A stretch of DNA of 42,132 nt from Gordonia sp. 'Campus' (lineage in GTDB: Bacteria; Actinomycetota; Actinomycetes; Mycobacteriales; Mycobacteriaceae). Numbering within the stretch: the stretch's first letter is position 1; each line of letters starts with the position of its first letter. The stretch covers positions 1-42,132 of the forward strand of contig NZ_JAKOIW010000030.1 of the NCBI RefSeq assembly GCF_022206305.1, read 5' to 3'. A program made the translations under genes and the position numbers. Below the pieces are notes generated by a model. The model saw only the letters and a program-made list of their open reading frames with translations, searched no databases and was not told the DNA's origin. Shown here one piece after another: positions 15,715 to 23,549 of the stretch.

Positions 15715-15777
15715 AAGGTCCCGGGGGACCGGGACCTTCGCGTCATAGTACTGACCGCACCTGAGAAACAGTCTCAG
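15715..15777 (-). promoter_or_regulatory. LCP gene promoter with 5' hairpin and 6-bp dyad
   Basis: On the minus strand GACTGT, 17 bases, then TACTAT (15745-15750) predicts a start near 15738. There a perfect stem AAGGTCCC/GGGACCTT (15715-15722 with 15731-15738) begins, so the message would open directly with a stem-loop. CTGAGA-n5-TCTCAG (15761-15777) overlaps the -35 region as a possible operator. The 230 bases between this gene and dusB hold no other feature. Confidence 0.45.
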
Positions 15778-15867
15778 CCGGGTGCGCGATGTGACAGTTT
15801 TCGCAGTTGGCTCACCCGCGGTTGCAGGGCGGTGGACTGATCGCTGTGCGATCGAAGTGCGGTTCGG

Positions 15868-17082
15868 TCAGCCGCCGGAGTGCATGATCTCGGCACCCGC
15901 CGGGACCACGTCCTCGTCGGGATCGTCGAGCCAGCCGTCGGGCAGCGCGACCTTGGCCGGCGATCCCTGGCGACCGCGCGGACCGTGCCCGTCGGACGGG
16001 AACGGCGCGTCGGCGGGCAGCTCGGCGAGCAGCTCACGCAGTTCGTCGACACTGCCGACCAACGCCATACGACGACGGATCTCCGATCCGGCCGGGAACC
16101 CGCGGAGATACCAGGCGACGTGCTTGCGGATCTCGCGGCAGCCCTTCATCTCACCGTGGTGGTCGACGAGCAGTTGGCAGTGCCGGACCATGATGTCGGC
16201 GACCTCACCCAGGTTCGGCGGGGTCGGGGCCTCGAACCCGCCCAGCTCTGCGGCGAGTTCGGCGAACAACCAGGGTCGGCCGAGACAACCGCGTCCGATG
16301 ACCACGCCGTCACACCCCGTGCGGTTCATCATCGCGACCGCGTCGGCGGGTTCGAAGATGTCGCCGTTGCCGAGTACGGGCACGGACGTCACGTGCTCCT
16401 TCAGACGGGCGATCTCGTCCCAGTCGGCTTCGCCGGAGTAGCGCTGCGACGCGGTGCGGGCGTGCAGGGCGACCGCAGCGGCGCCTTCCTCGGCGGCGAT
16501 CCGACCGGCGTCGAGGTGGGTGCGGTGCTCGTCGTCGATGCCGATGCGGAACTTCACCGTGACCGGGATGTCGGTGCCCTCGGTGGCGCGGACGGCCGCC
16601 GCGACGATGTTCCGGAACAGGGTGCGCTTGTAGGGGATGGCCGAGCCGCCGCCCTTGCGGGTCACCTTCGGGACCGGGCATCCGAAGTTCATGTCGATGT
16701 GGTCGGCGAGGTTCTCGTCGACGATCATCTTCGCGGCCTGATAGGTGTACTCCGGGTCGACGGTGTACAGCTGCATCGACCGCGGGTTCTCGTCGGGCCC
16801 GAAGGTCGTCATGTGCATCGTGACCGGGTGCCGCTCGACGAGTGCGCGGGCGGTCACCATCTCGCAGACGTACAGGCCGGAGACGGTTCCGGTGCGAGCG
16901 AGTTCGAGCTCACGGCACAGCGTCCGGAACGCGACGTTGGTGACCCCGGCCATCGGGGCGAGGACGACCGGGCTGGCCAGTTCGATCGAGCCGATGCGCA
17001 GCGCAGAACCGGCGCCCTCGGTGGTCGAGGGCGCCGGGTTGCTCCCCGAGGTGCGGGCCTCGAGGGGAAGGGTGGTGCTCAG
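15868..17082 (-). CDS. dusB: tRNA-dihydrouridine synthase DusB, non-standard start
   Basis: An FMN enzyme that reduces uridines in the tRNA D-loop. Family motifs are APMAGVTNVAFRTLCRE (flavin-binding start), the catalytic Cys in MNFGCPVPKVTRKGGGSA, the HARTASQRYSG loop, and GNGDIFEP/GVVIGRGCLGRPW for phosphate binding. The first ATG (16953) gives 361 aa but cuts off the core opening strand RIGSIELASPVVLAP, which is plainly encoded just upstream in the same frame. No ATG, GTG or TTG exists between there and the desA stop. CTG 17082, overlapping that stop as CTGA, gives 404 aa and is proposed; CTG 17001 is an alternative. The gene follows desA directly. Counterpart of Rv0823c. Confidence 0.88.
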   Translation of the reverse strand: MSTTLPLEARTSGSNPAPSTTEGAGSALRIGSIELASPVVLAPMAGVTNVAFRTLCRELELARTGTVSGLYVCEMVTARALVERHPVTMHMTTFGPDENPRSMQLYTVDPEYTYQAAKMIVDENLADHIDMNFGCPVPKVTRKGGGSAIPYKRTLFRNIVAAAVRATEGTDIPVTVKFRIGIDDEHRTHLDAGRIAAEEGAAAVALHARTASQRYSGEADWDEIARLKEHVTSVPVLGNGDIFEPADAVAMMNRTGCDGVVIGRGCLGRPWLFAELAAELGGFEAPTPPNLGEVADIMVRHCQLLVDHHGEMKGCREIRKHVAWYLRGFPAGSEIRRRMALVGSVDELRELLAELPADAPFPSDGHGPRGRQGSPAKVALPDGWLDDPDEDVVPAGAEIMHSGG

Positions 17083-18071
17083 GATGCCTGCTGCTCCCGC
17101 TTCTTGGCCTCGCGGGCGAGGGAACGGTCGCGCATCTCCTCGAAGCGCAGGGTGTCCTTCTCGAGCTGCTCGAGGAATGCGGCGAGCTCCTCGCGGACCT
17201 TCTCGCCTTCGCTGGTGAAGTCGTCACGCTCGAAGACGTTCCACTTGCGCAGAACCGGCATGACGACCTCTTCGAGGTGCTGGCGGAGGTCGTAGATGCC
17301 GTGCTTGGCCATCAGGACGCCGTGACGGCGGAAGTTCGGCATGCCGGCGCCGGGCATCTGGAAGTTGGTCACGATGTCGGTGACCGCGCGCAGCGTCTGG
17401 TCGGGCGAGATGTCGAAGCCCGCGCCGCAGATGTTGCGGTAGAAGATCATGTGCAGGTTCTCGTCGGCCGCGATGCGCTGCAGCATCTTGTCGGCGATGG
17501 GGTCGTTGCACGCCTTGCCGGTGTTGCGGTGGCTGACGCGGGTCGCGAGTTCCTGGAAGGTCACATACGCCACCGAGTGCAGCAGGCCCAGCTCGTCGGC
17601 GTGCTCTTCGAGCTCGTCGACGCGTCCGGCCGCGGCCAGCATCGGGTCGTAACCGTTGGTCATGTGGATCATCCGCGCCTCTTCGAGGGCGACGGGATCG
17701 ACGCCGCGGGTCACCACGAGGTAGTCGCGCATCACGATGCCGTGCCGGTTCTCCTCGGCGGTCCAGCGGCCGACCCAGTGGCCCCATGCGGAGTCCATCG
17801 AGAAGTTGTCGGCGATGACGCGGTGGTACGACGGCAGGTTGTCCTCGGTCAGGAGGTTGGTGATCATCGCGGCCTTGGCGACCTCGTCGAGCTGGGACTG
17901 CTCGGGGTCGTAGTCGACGCCACCCAGGGCGGCGAAGTTGCGGCCCTCGTCCCACGGCACGTAATCGTGGGGGTTCCAGTCCTTGGCGATCTTGAGGTGA
18001 CGGTTGACGTTGTCCTCGGCAACCGGTGCCAGCTCCTTGAGGAGCTCGAGTTGCGTCAGCTCGCGTGCCAT
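17079..18071 (-). CDS. desA1: Acyl-[acyl-carrier-protein] desaturase DesA1-like
   Basis: A 330-aa soluble diiron desaturase. The iron-binding EXXH motifs are E106-ENRH (106-110) and D203-ENLH (203-207), with a further Glu in LTEDNLPSYH (residue 76). In mycobacteria DesA1 (Rv0824c) is essential and introduces a double bond during mycolic acid synthesis; the substrate here is inferred from that. A clear GGAGGA precedes ATG 18071. Its stop overlaps the proposed CTG start of dusB by 4 bases. The upstream 196 bases are a predicted untranslated leader. Confidence 0.93.
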   Translation of the reverse strand: MARELTQLELLKELAPVAEDNVNRHLKIAKDWNPHDYVPWDEGRNFAALGGVDYDPEQSQLDEVAKAAMITNLLTEDNLPSYHRVIADNFSMDSAWGHWVGRWTAEENRHGIVMRDYLVVTRGVDPVALEEARMIHMTNGYDPMLAAAGRVDELEEHADELGLLHSVAYVTFQELATRVSHRNTGKACNDPIADKMLQRIAADENLHMIFYRNICGAGFDISPDQTLRAVTDIVTNFQMPGAGMPNFRRHGVLMAKHGIYDLRQHLEEVVMPVLRKWNVFERDDFTSEGEKVREELAAFLEQLEKDTLRFEEMRDRSLAREAKKREQQAS

Positions 18072-18274
18072 GTAGATGTCCTCCGAACGGTGTCCGCGTG
18101 TCTCGTCATTGCGTGTCGTCGTTATGTTTGCGTCAGGTCGATCGATCCCCGTTCGCGGCCGGTGGCCACGATCGCGGGTCGCGACGTCGTCGTGGGCAGA
18201 TGCGCACCCCGCCCACCGAACCGTGGTGTACCGGGTGGAACCCCCGTGCGCCCGTCGCCACTGGTCAAAGTTCT

Positions 18275-18303
18275 AGCGTACGGCACGAGTACCGGTGTCC
18301 CAA
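18275..18303 (-). promoter_or_regulatory. desA promoter with long leader
   Basis: TTGGGA (18298-18303) and TACGCT (18275-18280) on the minus strand are 17 bases apart, giving a start near 18268 and a leader of about 197 bases before desA. The 358-base gap 18072-18429 holds this promoter and leader; I see no gene or riboswitch family in it. Confidence 0.5.
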
Positions 18304-18429
18304 GTCTGTCCTCTGGGAGTCGTTCCCGTGGCGCCTCGCCGTTACGAGGGCCGACCGTGGTGTCGGTCACGTTCGATCTCGGCCCGCCGGCGCCCCCATC
18401 TGCGCAGGTCGGAGCGCCGACGGAGGGCG

Positions 18430-19008
18430 TCAGCGCGCGGGGCGCCGAGATGCGAACATCGCGCCTGTGGTCTCCATCCACGCCGTGGCCGGTTCGTCGA
18501 TCGAGCCCGACTCGCGCGCCTTCTCACACCACCGCATCGCCGCCCGGCCGAATTCCATCGGGTTGTAGACGTCCTCCTCGCGGCTCCAGAGGCCGTCGCC
18601 GGCATAGGTGAGGATGGTGATGTTGGTCGCCGTGATGTGCGACTGATCGCCGGGATCGCGCATGGGGTTGTCGACCTCGCAGATGACCCGTGCCGTCGGG
18701 GCGTCGACGACGTGCCACAGCGAGGGGAACCCGGTCATGTGGCTACCCGGGAACGACGACATCGTCCGCCAGATCCACGCCCGGATCTCCTCACGACCGT
18801 GCATGGTGCCCAGCGCGTGTTCGATGTACTCCGCATCAGGCGTGAACATCTCGGCGAATCGGTCCCAATCGCGGCTCACCGCGATCTCGGCGACCGTGCG
18901 CTGGAATCGGCCGAACGCCTCGTCGAGTTCGGCGGCGGTGAACCGGGGCGTGTCGGTCCCGGTGGTGGCGGAGTCGGGGATCGGGGTCGGGTTCTCGGTG
19001 GTTTCCAT
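18430..19008 (-). CDS. SnoaL/NTF2-like protein
   Basis: A 192-aa protein with an NTF2-like cone fold: opening helix FTAAELDEAFGRFQRTVAEI, then WDRFAEMFTPDAEYIEHALGTMHGREEIRAWIW, the standard SnoaL/ketosteroid-isomerase-like layout. The Asp/His pairs of the pocket are present but the substrate cannot be told. The frame is open to 19095, but ATG 19008 fits the family start and lies exactly 7 bases after TACGAT (19016-19021, minus), so the message is predicted leaderless. It is divergent from the Ser/Thr kinase and shares its promoter region. Confidence 0.82.
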   Translation of the reverse strand: METTENPTPIPDSATTGTDTPRFTAAELDEAFGRFQRTVAEIAVSRDWDRFAEMFTPDAEYIEHALGTMHGREEIRAWIWRTMSSFPGSHMTGFPSLWHVVDAPTARVICEVDNPMRDPGDQSHITATNITILTYAGDGLWSREEDVYNPMEFGRAAMRWCEKARESGSIDEPATAWMETTGAMFASRRPAR

Positions 19009-19015
19009 CGCCGCG

Positions 19016-19069
19016 ATCGTAGAGTCCGGGACAGTGTCGTCGACCGCGTTTGGCGACACTCGGTAGCAT
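19016..19069. promoter_or_regulatory. Overlapping divergent promoters, SnoaL gene and kinase
   Basis: Minus strand: GTCGAC (19039-19044), 17 bases, TACGAT (19016-19021). Plus strand: TCGACC (19040-19045), 18 bases, TAGCAT (19064-19069). The two -35 elements share the palindrome GTCGAC, so polymerase could occupy only one direction at a time. Confidence 0.5.
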
Positions 19070-19112
19070 TCGTGCCCTAACAAGCCACCGCACACGGACC
19101 GGTGAGGACGTC

Positions 19113-21137
19113 ATGTACCAGGTAGGGGACCTGATCGCGGGATACCGCGTCCTCGACGTGCTCGGACGCGGGGGCATGGGGGAGGTCTACAAGGCCGCGC
19201 ACCCACGGCTCCCGCGGGCCGATGCGCTGAAGGTCCTGCGATCGGTCCACGCCACCGACCCGGTCTTCCGGGCGCGCTTCGAGCGCGAGGCCGACATCGT
19301 CGCGCCGCTGCACCATCCCAACATCGTCGCCGTCTACGACCGGGGCGTCTTCGAGGGACTCCTGTGGATCGCGATGGAGTACGTTCCCGGAACCGACGCC
19401 GCCCGCATGCTCGCACGCGAGGCGCCGCTCGACCCCGGACTTGCGTGCACGATCATCTCGGGGGCGGCGGCCGGGCTCGACGCCGCACACCGCGGCGGTG
19501 TGATGCACCGCGACATCAAACCGGCCAACATCCTCATCACGCCGGGTGGCGACTCCGGCGAGGGGATGCCCGAAGCGATCAAGCTCACCGACTTCGGCAT
19601 CGCGCAGGTCCTCGACGAGGTGACCCACCTGACCGGCACCGGGATCACGATCGGCACCATGCGGTACGCGTCGCCGGAGCAGATCGAGGGGTTGCGCGTC
19701 GACGGGCGAAGCGACATCTACTCGCTCGGCGCCACCGCTTATGAATTGCTCACCGGCACACCGCCGTTCGATTCGCCATCGCTGCACGGGCTGATGACCG
19801 CGCACATGCGGTCGGAACCGCCGTCGGCGAGCGCGCGCACCCGCGCATTGCCTGCGGCGATCGACAACGTGCTGACCCGGGCCATCGCGAAGGATCCCGC
19901 ACGCAGGTTCGCCACGGCGGGGGAGTTCGCCGCCGCTCTCGCCGACGTCTTCGACTCGCGTTCCACGCTGATCGGTCCGGCCGTGCGGTCCGATTCCGAC
20001 CGGGGGGCCACGCCGGTGCACGCCGTGCCGCCCCCGACGCAACAGGTCCTGCAGAACCCCGCGTCGCCGATGGCCCTGCCCCATGCGGTCACCGCTCCGT
20101 TCGGCCAGGGACATGGCCCCGGACACGGCGTGCCGTCCCCGGTGGCGCCGTCTGCCCCGCGGCCGGGGCCGCCAGAACGGCTGCAGCGGCCGGGGCCGCC
20201 AGAACGGCTGCAGCGGCCGGGGCCGCCAGAACGGCTGAAGCGGCCGGGGCCGCCAGAAGGGCTGCAGCCGTGGGCATCCGGGGACGTCCACCGGCCGTCG
20301 GGTCCGCGAGGTCGACGGACCGGTCGTCTGGTGGTGATCGGCGTCGTCACCGTCCTGCTGGCCGGAGTCCTCGGCGCCCTGGCCGGTGTGGTCCGTCTGT
20401 CGGCGGTCGCGCTCGACCCTCCGGACCCGCCCGACGTGGAGGTGTCCACGACCGCCGTGGAGCTGACGTGGAACGGGGTCCGGGGCGCGACCGACTACGT
20501 CCTGACACAGAACGACAAGGTGATCTACGCGGGTCCGGCGACCGAGTTCTCCGCACCCCGGCCGGTTCCCGGGACGTACACGTATCAGGTCGCGGCCCAT
20601 CGAGACGGGCGGACGTCGGATTTCTCGCGCAACTCCGAGCAGGTCGACGTCTTCATGACCTGGGGTGAGCTGCAGCCGATCGCGGACCTCTACCACGACG
20701 TCATCCCGGCGACTCCGTTGAGCACCAACGGTTTCGACGCCATGCGGTGCTGGGGCGAGGACGGCGACCTCGCGTTCTCCTCCTCCAAGCGGACGGTCTC
20801 GTGTACCCGCGACGCACCGAAGGACGACGATGCGGCGGGCGACGGTCCGGAATCCGACGCGCCGAAGGTGGAGTACCAGGTGATCATCGACAGCTACGAC
20901 ACCTCGGACGAGGCGGTGACGGCGGCCAAGGTGACCGCCTACGACCTGCGGGGAGTGCCCTACACGACGGCCCAGGGGCACGCGGGCACGCTCTACCTCT
21001 CGGACAAGCAGAAAGAGCAGGGCCAGGCGATCCTCACGTTCGGCGCGGGCGATCACGCCCGGACCGTGGTGTGGGTCGTCGTGCCCGGGCGGCCTGCGTC
21101 GGCGGCCGCGGACGTACTGGCGAGGTTGCCGATCTGA
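19113..21137 (+). CDS. Transmembrane Ser/Thr protein kinase with FN3-like ectodomain
   Basis: A 674-aa Hanks-type kinase of the Pkn group. The catalytic domain (11-270) has the Gly loop GRGGMGEVY, lysine K40, HRDIKPAN with catalytic D134, and DFG with D160, so it should be active. The juxtamembrane segment (290-400) is Pro-rich and contains four PGPPERLQR-type repeats. One membrane span lies near 410-430 (VIGVVTVLLAGVLGALAGVV). The outer part starts with an FN3-like module (about 435-514) and ends in a distal domain (515-674) beginning WGELQP with two Cys near 548 and 565. PASTA repeats are absent. GAGGAC precedes ATG 19113. It overlaps the next gene by one base; that gene repeats the same ectodomain. 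Confidence 0.88.
   Translation: MYQVGDLIAGYRVLDVLGRGGMGEVYKAAHPRLPRADALKVLRSVHATDPVFRARFEREADIVAPLHHPNIVAVYDRGVFEGLLWIAMEYVPGTDAARMLAREAPLDPGLACTIISGAAAGLDAAHRGGVMHRDIKPANILITPGGDSGEGMPEAIKLTDFGIAQVLDEVTHLTGTGITIGTMRYASPEQIEGLRVDGRSDIYSLGATAYELLTGTPPFDSPSLHGLMTAHMRSEPPSASARTRALPAAIDNVLTRAIAKDPARRFATAGEFAAALADVFDSRSTLIGPAVRSDSDRGATPVHAVPPPTQQVLQNPASPMALPHAVTAPFGQGHGPGHGVPSPVAPSAPRPGPPERLQRPGPPERLQRPGPPERLKRPGPPEGLQPWASGDVHRPSGPRGRRTGRLVVIGVVTVLLAGVLGALAGVVRLSAVALDPPDPPDVEVSTTAVELTWNGVRGATDYVLTQNDKVIYAGPATEFSAPRPVPGTYTYQVAAHRDGRTSDFSRNSEQVDVFMTWGELQPIADLYHDVIPATPLSTNGFDAMRCWGEDGDLAFSSSKRTVSCTRDAPKDDDAAGDGPESDAPKVEYQVIIDSYDTSDEAVTAAKVTAYDLRGVPYTTAQGHAGTLYLSDKQKEQGQAILTFGAGDHARTVVWVVVPGRPASAAADVLARLPI
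20160..20267 (+). repeat. 27-bp tandem repeat in the kinase juxtamembrane region
   Basis: Four units (20160, 20187, 20214, 20241) encode PGPPERLQR-like peptides; the first two are identical and the others differ at one or two bases. Near identity suggests recent expansion. Copy number changes keep the frame and would lengthen or shorten the linker between kinase and membrane. Confidence 0.85.
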
Positions 21138-21961
21138 TGAGTCACCAGACCCCGGCGGACCCCGCGTCGTCGCCACGCGGATTCCGTTCCGTCGCTTGGA
21201 TCATCGCGCTCGTCGTGGTGTCGGCGGTGGCGGTCGCGGCCGGCAGTTTCTTCCTCGTCCGCGCGGTTACCGCGCCGGACGCGCCCGAGACGCCGGGCGG
21301 ACTGACGCTGACCACGAGGCCGGGCCACGTCGTCGCGACGTGGCAGCCGGTCCCCGGGGCATCGTCATATCAGTTGGTCCGAGGCGACGGCCTCGTGGTG
21401 TACGACGGTGACAAGACCGAGGCGATCGACGCGCGTGTCCCACCGGGAGAACACGAATACCGGGTCATCGCGGTGCGCGACGGGGTGTATTCGGAGTCGG
21501 GACCCCGACAGCGGGTGCGCTCCGGCGAGAGCTGGGGGGAGTTCGCGCCGCTGGTGGCGCAGTTCCCCGAGATGCTCCCGCAGTCGCCGGACACCGCCGC
21601 GTCGTGGATGAACGCCGAGTGCATCCGCCGCTACTCCGGCGGTCGCGACGAGGTGGGGCCGTCGGAGAACGGTGTGGGCGAGGTCCGCACCGTGTTCGTG
21701 GTCCGCTGCGCCGCCGGCGCGGTCGACCGTCCGTTCGGGGTGTTCTGGTTCGCCTCCAAGGACGCGCTGAACGCGGAGTACTCGCGACTGTCGTCGACGT
21801 CGCGGCCGGTGAAATGGCGGCACGGCACCGGGTTGATCGACGAGAACGGCCGGGGGGTCTTCAAGATCACCGACGACCCCGCGCGCGAACTGGCGATGAT
21901 CGTGGTCCTCGAGACGGAGTCGCAGGACATTCTCCAGATGGTCGACTCGTTACCGCTCTGA
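21137..21961 (+). CDS. Orphan membrane protein paralogous to the kinase ectodomain
   Basis: A 274-aa protein whose layout copies the extracellular half of the kinase before it, without any kinase domain: short cytosolic N-terminus, one span (SVAWIIALVVVSAVAVAAGSFF), an FN3-like module (about 47-120; VVATWQPVPGASSYQLVRG, then HEYRVIAVRDGVYSESG), and a distal domain opening WGEFAPLVAQF with two Cys in ECI and VRC. The matching kinase segment is VELTWNGVRGATDYVLTQN, then WGELQPIADLY. ATG 21137 shares its A with the kinase stop TGA, so translation is coupled. It may bind the same ligand or pair with the kinase. The 169 bases after it hold no gene. Confidence 0.8.
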   Translation: MSHQTPADPASSPRGFRSVAWIIALVVVSAVAVAAGSFFLVRAVTAPDAPETPGGLTLTTRPGHVVATWQPVPGASSYQLVRGDGLVVYDGDKTEAIDARVPPGEHEYRVIAVRDGVYSESGPRQRVRSGESWGEFAPLVAQFPEMLPQSPDTAASWMNAECIRRYSGGRDEVGPSENGVGEVRTVFVVRCAAGAVDRPFGVFWFASKDALNAEYSRLSSTSRPVKWRHGTGLIDENGRGVFKITDDPARELAMIVVLETESQDILQMVDSLPL

Positions 21962-22130
21962 CCACCGCCGCTCTGATCACCACGGCACTGGCCACCGCAC
22001 TCGTGATCCGGCCCGTTCGCGGCTGTGGCGTATCGCGGTCGGCGCAACCTGCTCCGCGAGGGACACCGGGTGCGGCATGATGGCCTGGGGTGCCTCCGGG
22101 GTGGCGCCCACTCGAGGAGAGGCTGGACTC

Positions 22131-23531
22131 ATGCAGCGCTTGAGCGGACTGGACGCATCGTTTCTCTACCTCGAGACGCGTGCGCAACTGATGCATGTCA
22201 TCGGTCTCTTCGAGATCGATCCGAGCACCATGCCGGACGGATATCGATTCGACAAACTCCGCGCCGAGATGGAACGACGCGTAGCCGCCATTCCGACCTT
22301 TCGGCGCAAACTCGACAACTCGCTGCTCAACATCGACCACCCGGTGTGGATCGAGGACGAGGACTTCGACATCGAGCGCCACGTGCATCGCGTCGCGGTG
22401 CCCGCGCCCGGTGGTGCCGCCGAGGTCGCCGAACTGTGCGGTCATCTGGCGGGCCAGACGCTCGACCGGGGCAAGCCGCTGTGGGAGCTGTGGGTCATCG
22501 AAGGTCTCGACAACGGCCGGGTCTGCGCGATGCTGCGGATGCACCACGCCGGGACCGACGGTGTCACCGGCGCCGAGATGCTCGCCCAGATGTGCACGCT
22601 CACACCCGAACCCCCCGAGCTCGACGCCGAGAAGGTCGGCGAATCGGCGGGCCCGTCGTCGCGCACCGCGATGGCGGCCGGCGGCGCGGTCAACTTCTTC
22701 GTGCAGCGACCGCTGGCGATGGTCAAACTCCTGCCCCGCACCGTCAGTGTGCCCATCGGGTGGCTCCGTCGCGCACAACAGGATTCGGCGATGCCCGCCC
22801 CGTTCCGTGCCCCGCGTACGCGCTTCAACTCGCCGATCACGCCGCACCGGAGCATCGCCGTGACGCAGCTGTCTCTCGACGACGTCAAGCGCGTCAAGAA
22901 CCACTTCGACGTCAAGCTCAACGACGTGGTCCTCGCGATGGTCGGCGGTGCCCTGCGTACCTACCTCCTCGGCCACGACGAGCTACCCGACCGGCCGCTC
23001 GTCGGGATGGTGCCGGTCTCCGTGCACGGAGCCGACGAGAAGGATCTCGTCGTGACCGGCACCAACAAGGTCACCGGCATGTTCACCCTGCTCTCCTCCG
23101 ACGAGCCCGATCCGGTCGCCCGTCTGCAGAAGCAGGCCGAACTGAGTCGCACCTCGAAGGAGCATCACGCCGAGATCGATGCGAACATCCTGCGGTCCTG
23201 GGCCCAATTCGCCCCCGGCACCACGCTGTCGACCGCGATGAAGATCTACGGCGACCGCAACTGGGCGGCGGCGCACCCGCCGGTCTTCAACGTCCTGGTC
23301 TCCAACGTCGCCGGACCGGACTTCCCGCTGTACTTCCTCGGCGCTCGCGTGACCGCCGTGTACGCCCTCGGCCCGATCATGCACGGCCTCGGACTGAACA
23401 TCACGGTCTTCTCCGCGGACGGCAACCTGAACGTCGGCATCGTGGGGTGCACCGATCAGACCCCGGACCCGTCGGCGATCGCCGACGCGTTCGACGACGA
23501 GCTCAAACATCTGCTCGCCGCCTGCGACTGA
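22131..23531 (+). CDS. Wax ester synthase / diacylglycerol acyltransferase (WS/DGAT)
   Basis: A 466-aa acyltransferase that would esterify diacylglycerol or long-chain alcohols with acyl-CoA, forming storage triacylglycerol or wax esters. It opens with the family signature MQRLSGLDASFLYLET. The catalytic motif HHxxxDG reads HHAGTDG. The conserved block near the C-terminus is PVFNVLVSNVAGPDFPLYFLGARV, and NDVVLAMVGGALR is also typical. Full length. ATG 22131 is chosen because homology begins there; the frame is open to 22077. GGAGAGG lies upstream. Actinobacteria usually carry many paralogues, so the precise substrate cannot be given. It converges with nadE, 18 bases away. Confidence 0.93.
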   Translation: MQRLSGLDASFLYLETRAQLMHVIGLFEIDPSTMPDGYRFDKLRAEMERRVAAIPTFRRKLDNSLLNIDHPVWIEDEDFDIERHVHRVAVPAPGGAAEVAELCGHLAGQTLDRGKPLWELWVIEGLDNGRVCAMLRMHHAGTDGVTGAEMLAQMCTLTPEPPELDAEKVGESAGPSSRTAMAAGGAVNFFVQRPLAMVKLLPRTVSVPIGWLRRAQQDSAMPAPFRAPRTRFNSPITPHRSIAVTQLSLDDVKRVKNHFDVKLNDVVLAMVGGALRTYLLGHDELPDRPLVGMVPVSVHGADEKDLVVTGTNKVTGMFTLLSSDEPDPVARLQKQAELSRTSKEHHAEIDANILRSWAQFAPGTTLSTAMKIYGDRNWAAAHPPVFNVLVSNVAGPDFPLYFLGARVTAVYALGPIMHGLGLNITVFSADGNLNVGIVGCTDQTPDPSAIADAFDDELKHLLAACD

Positions 23532-23549
23532 CCGGCAGTGGGGGCCGAT

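Noticed and set aside
19077..21176. 699-codon open frame antisense to the kinase
   Set aside because: It is Arg/Pro/Gly-rich with no family features and mirrors a clearly coding kinase; long antisense frames are expected at this GC content.
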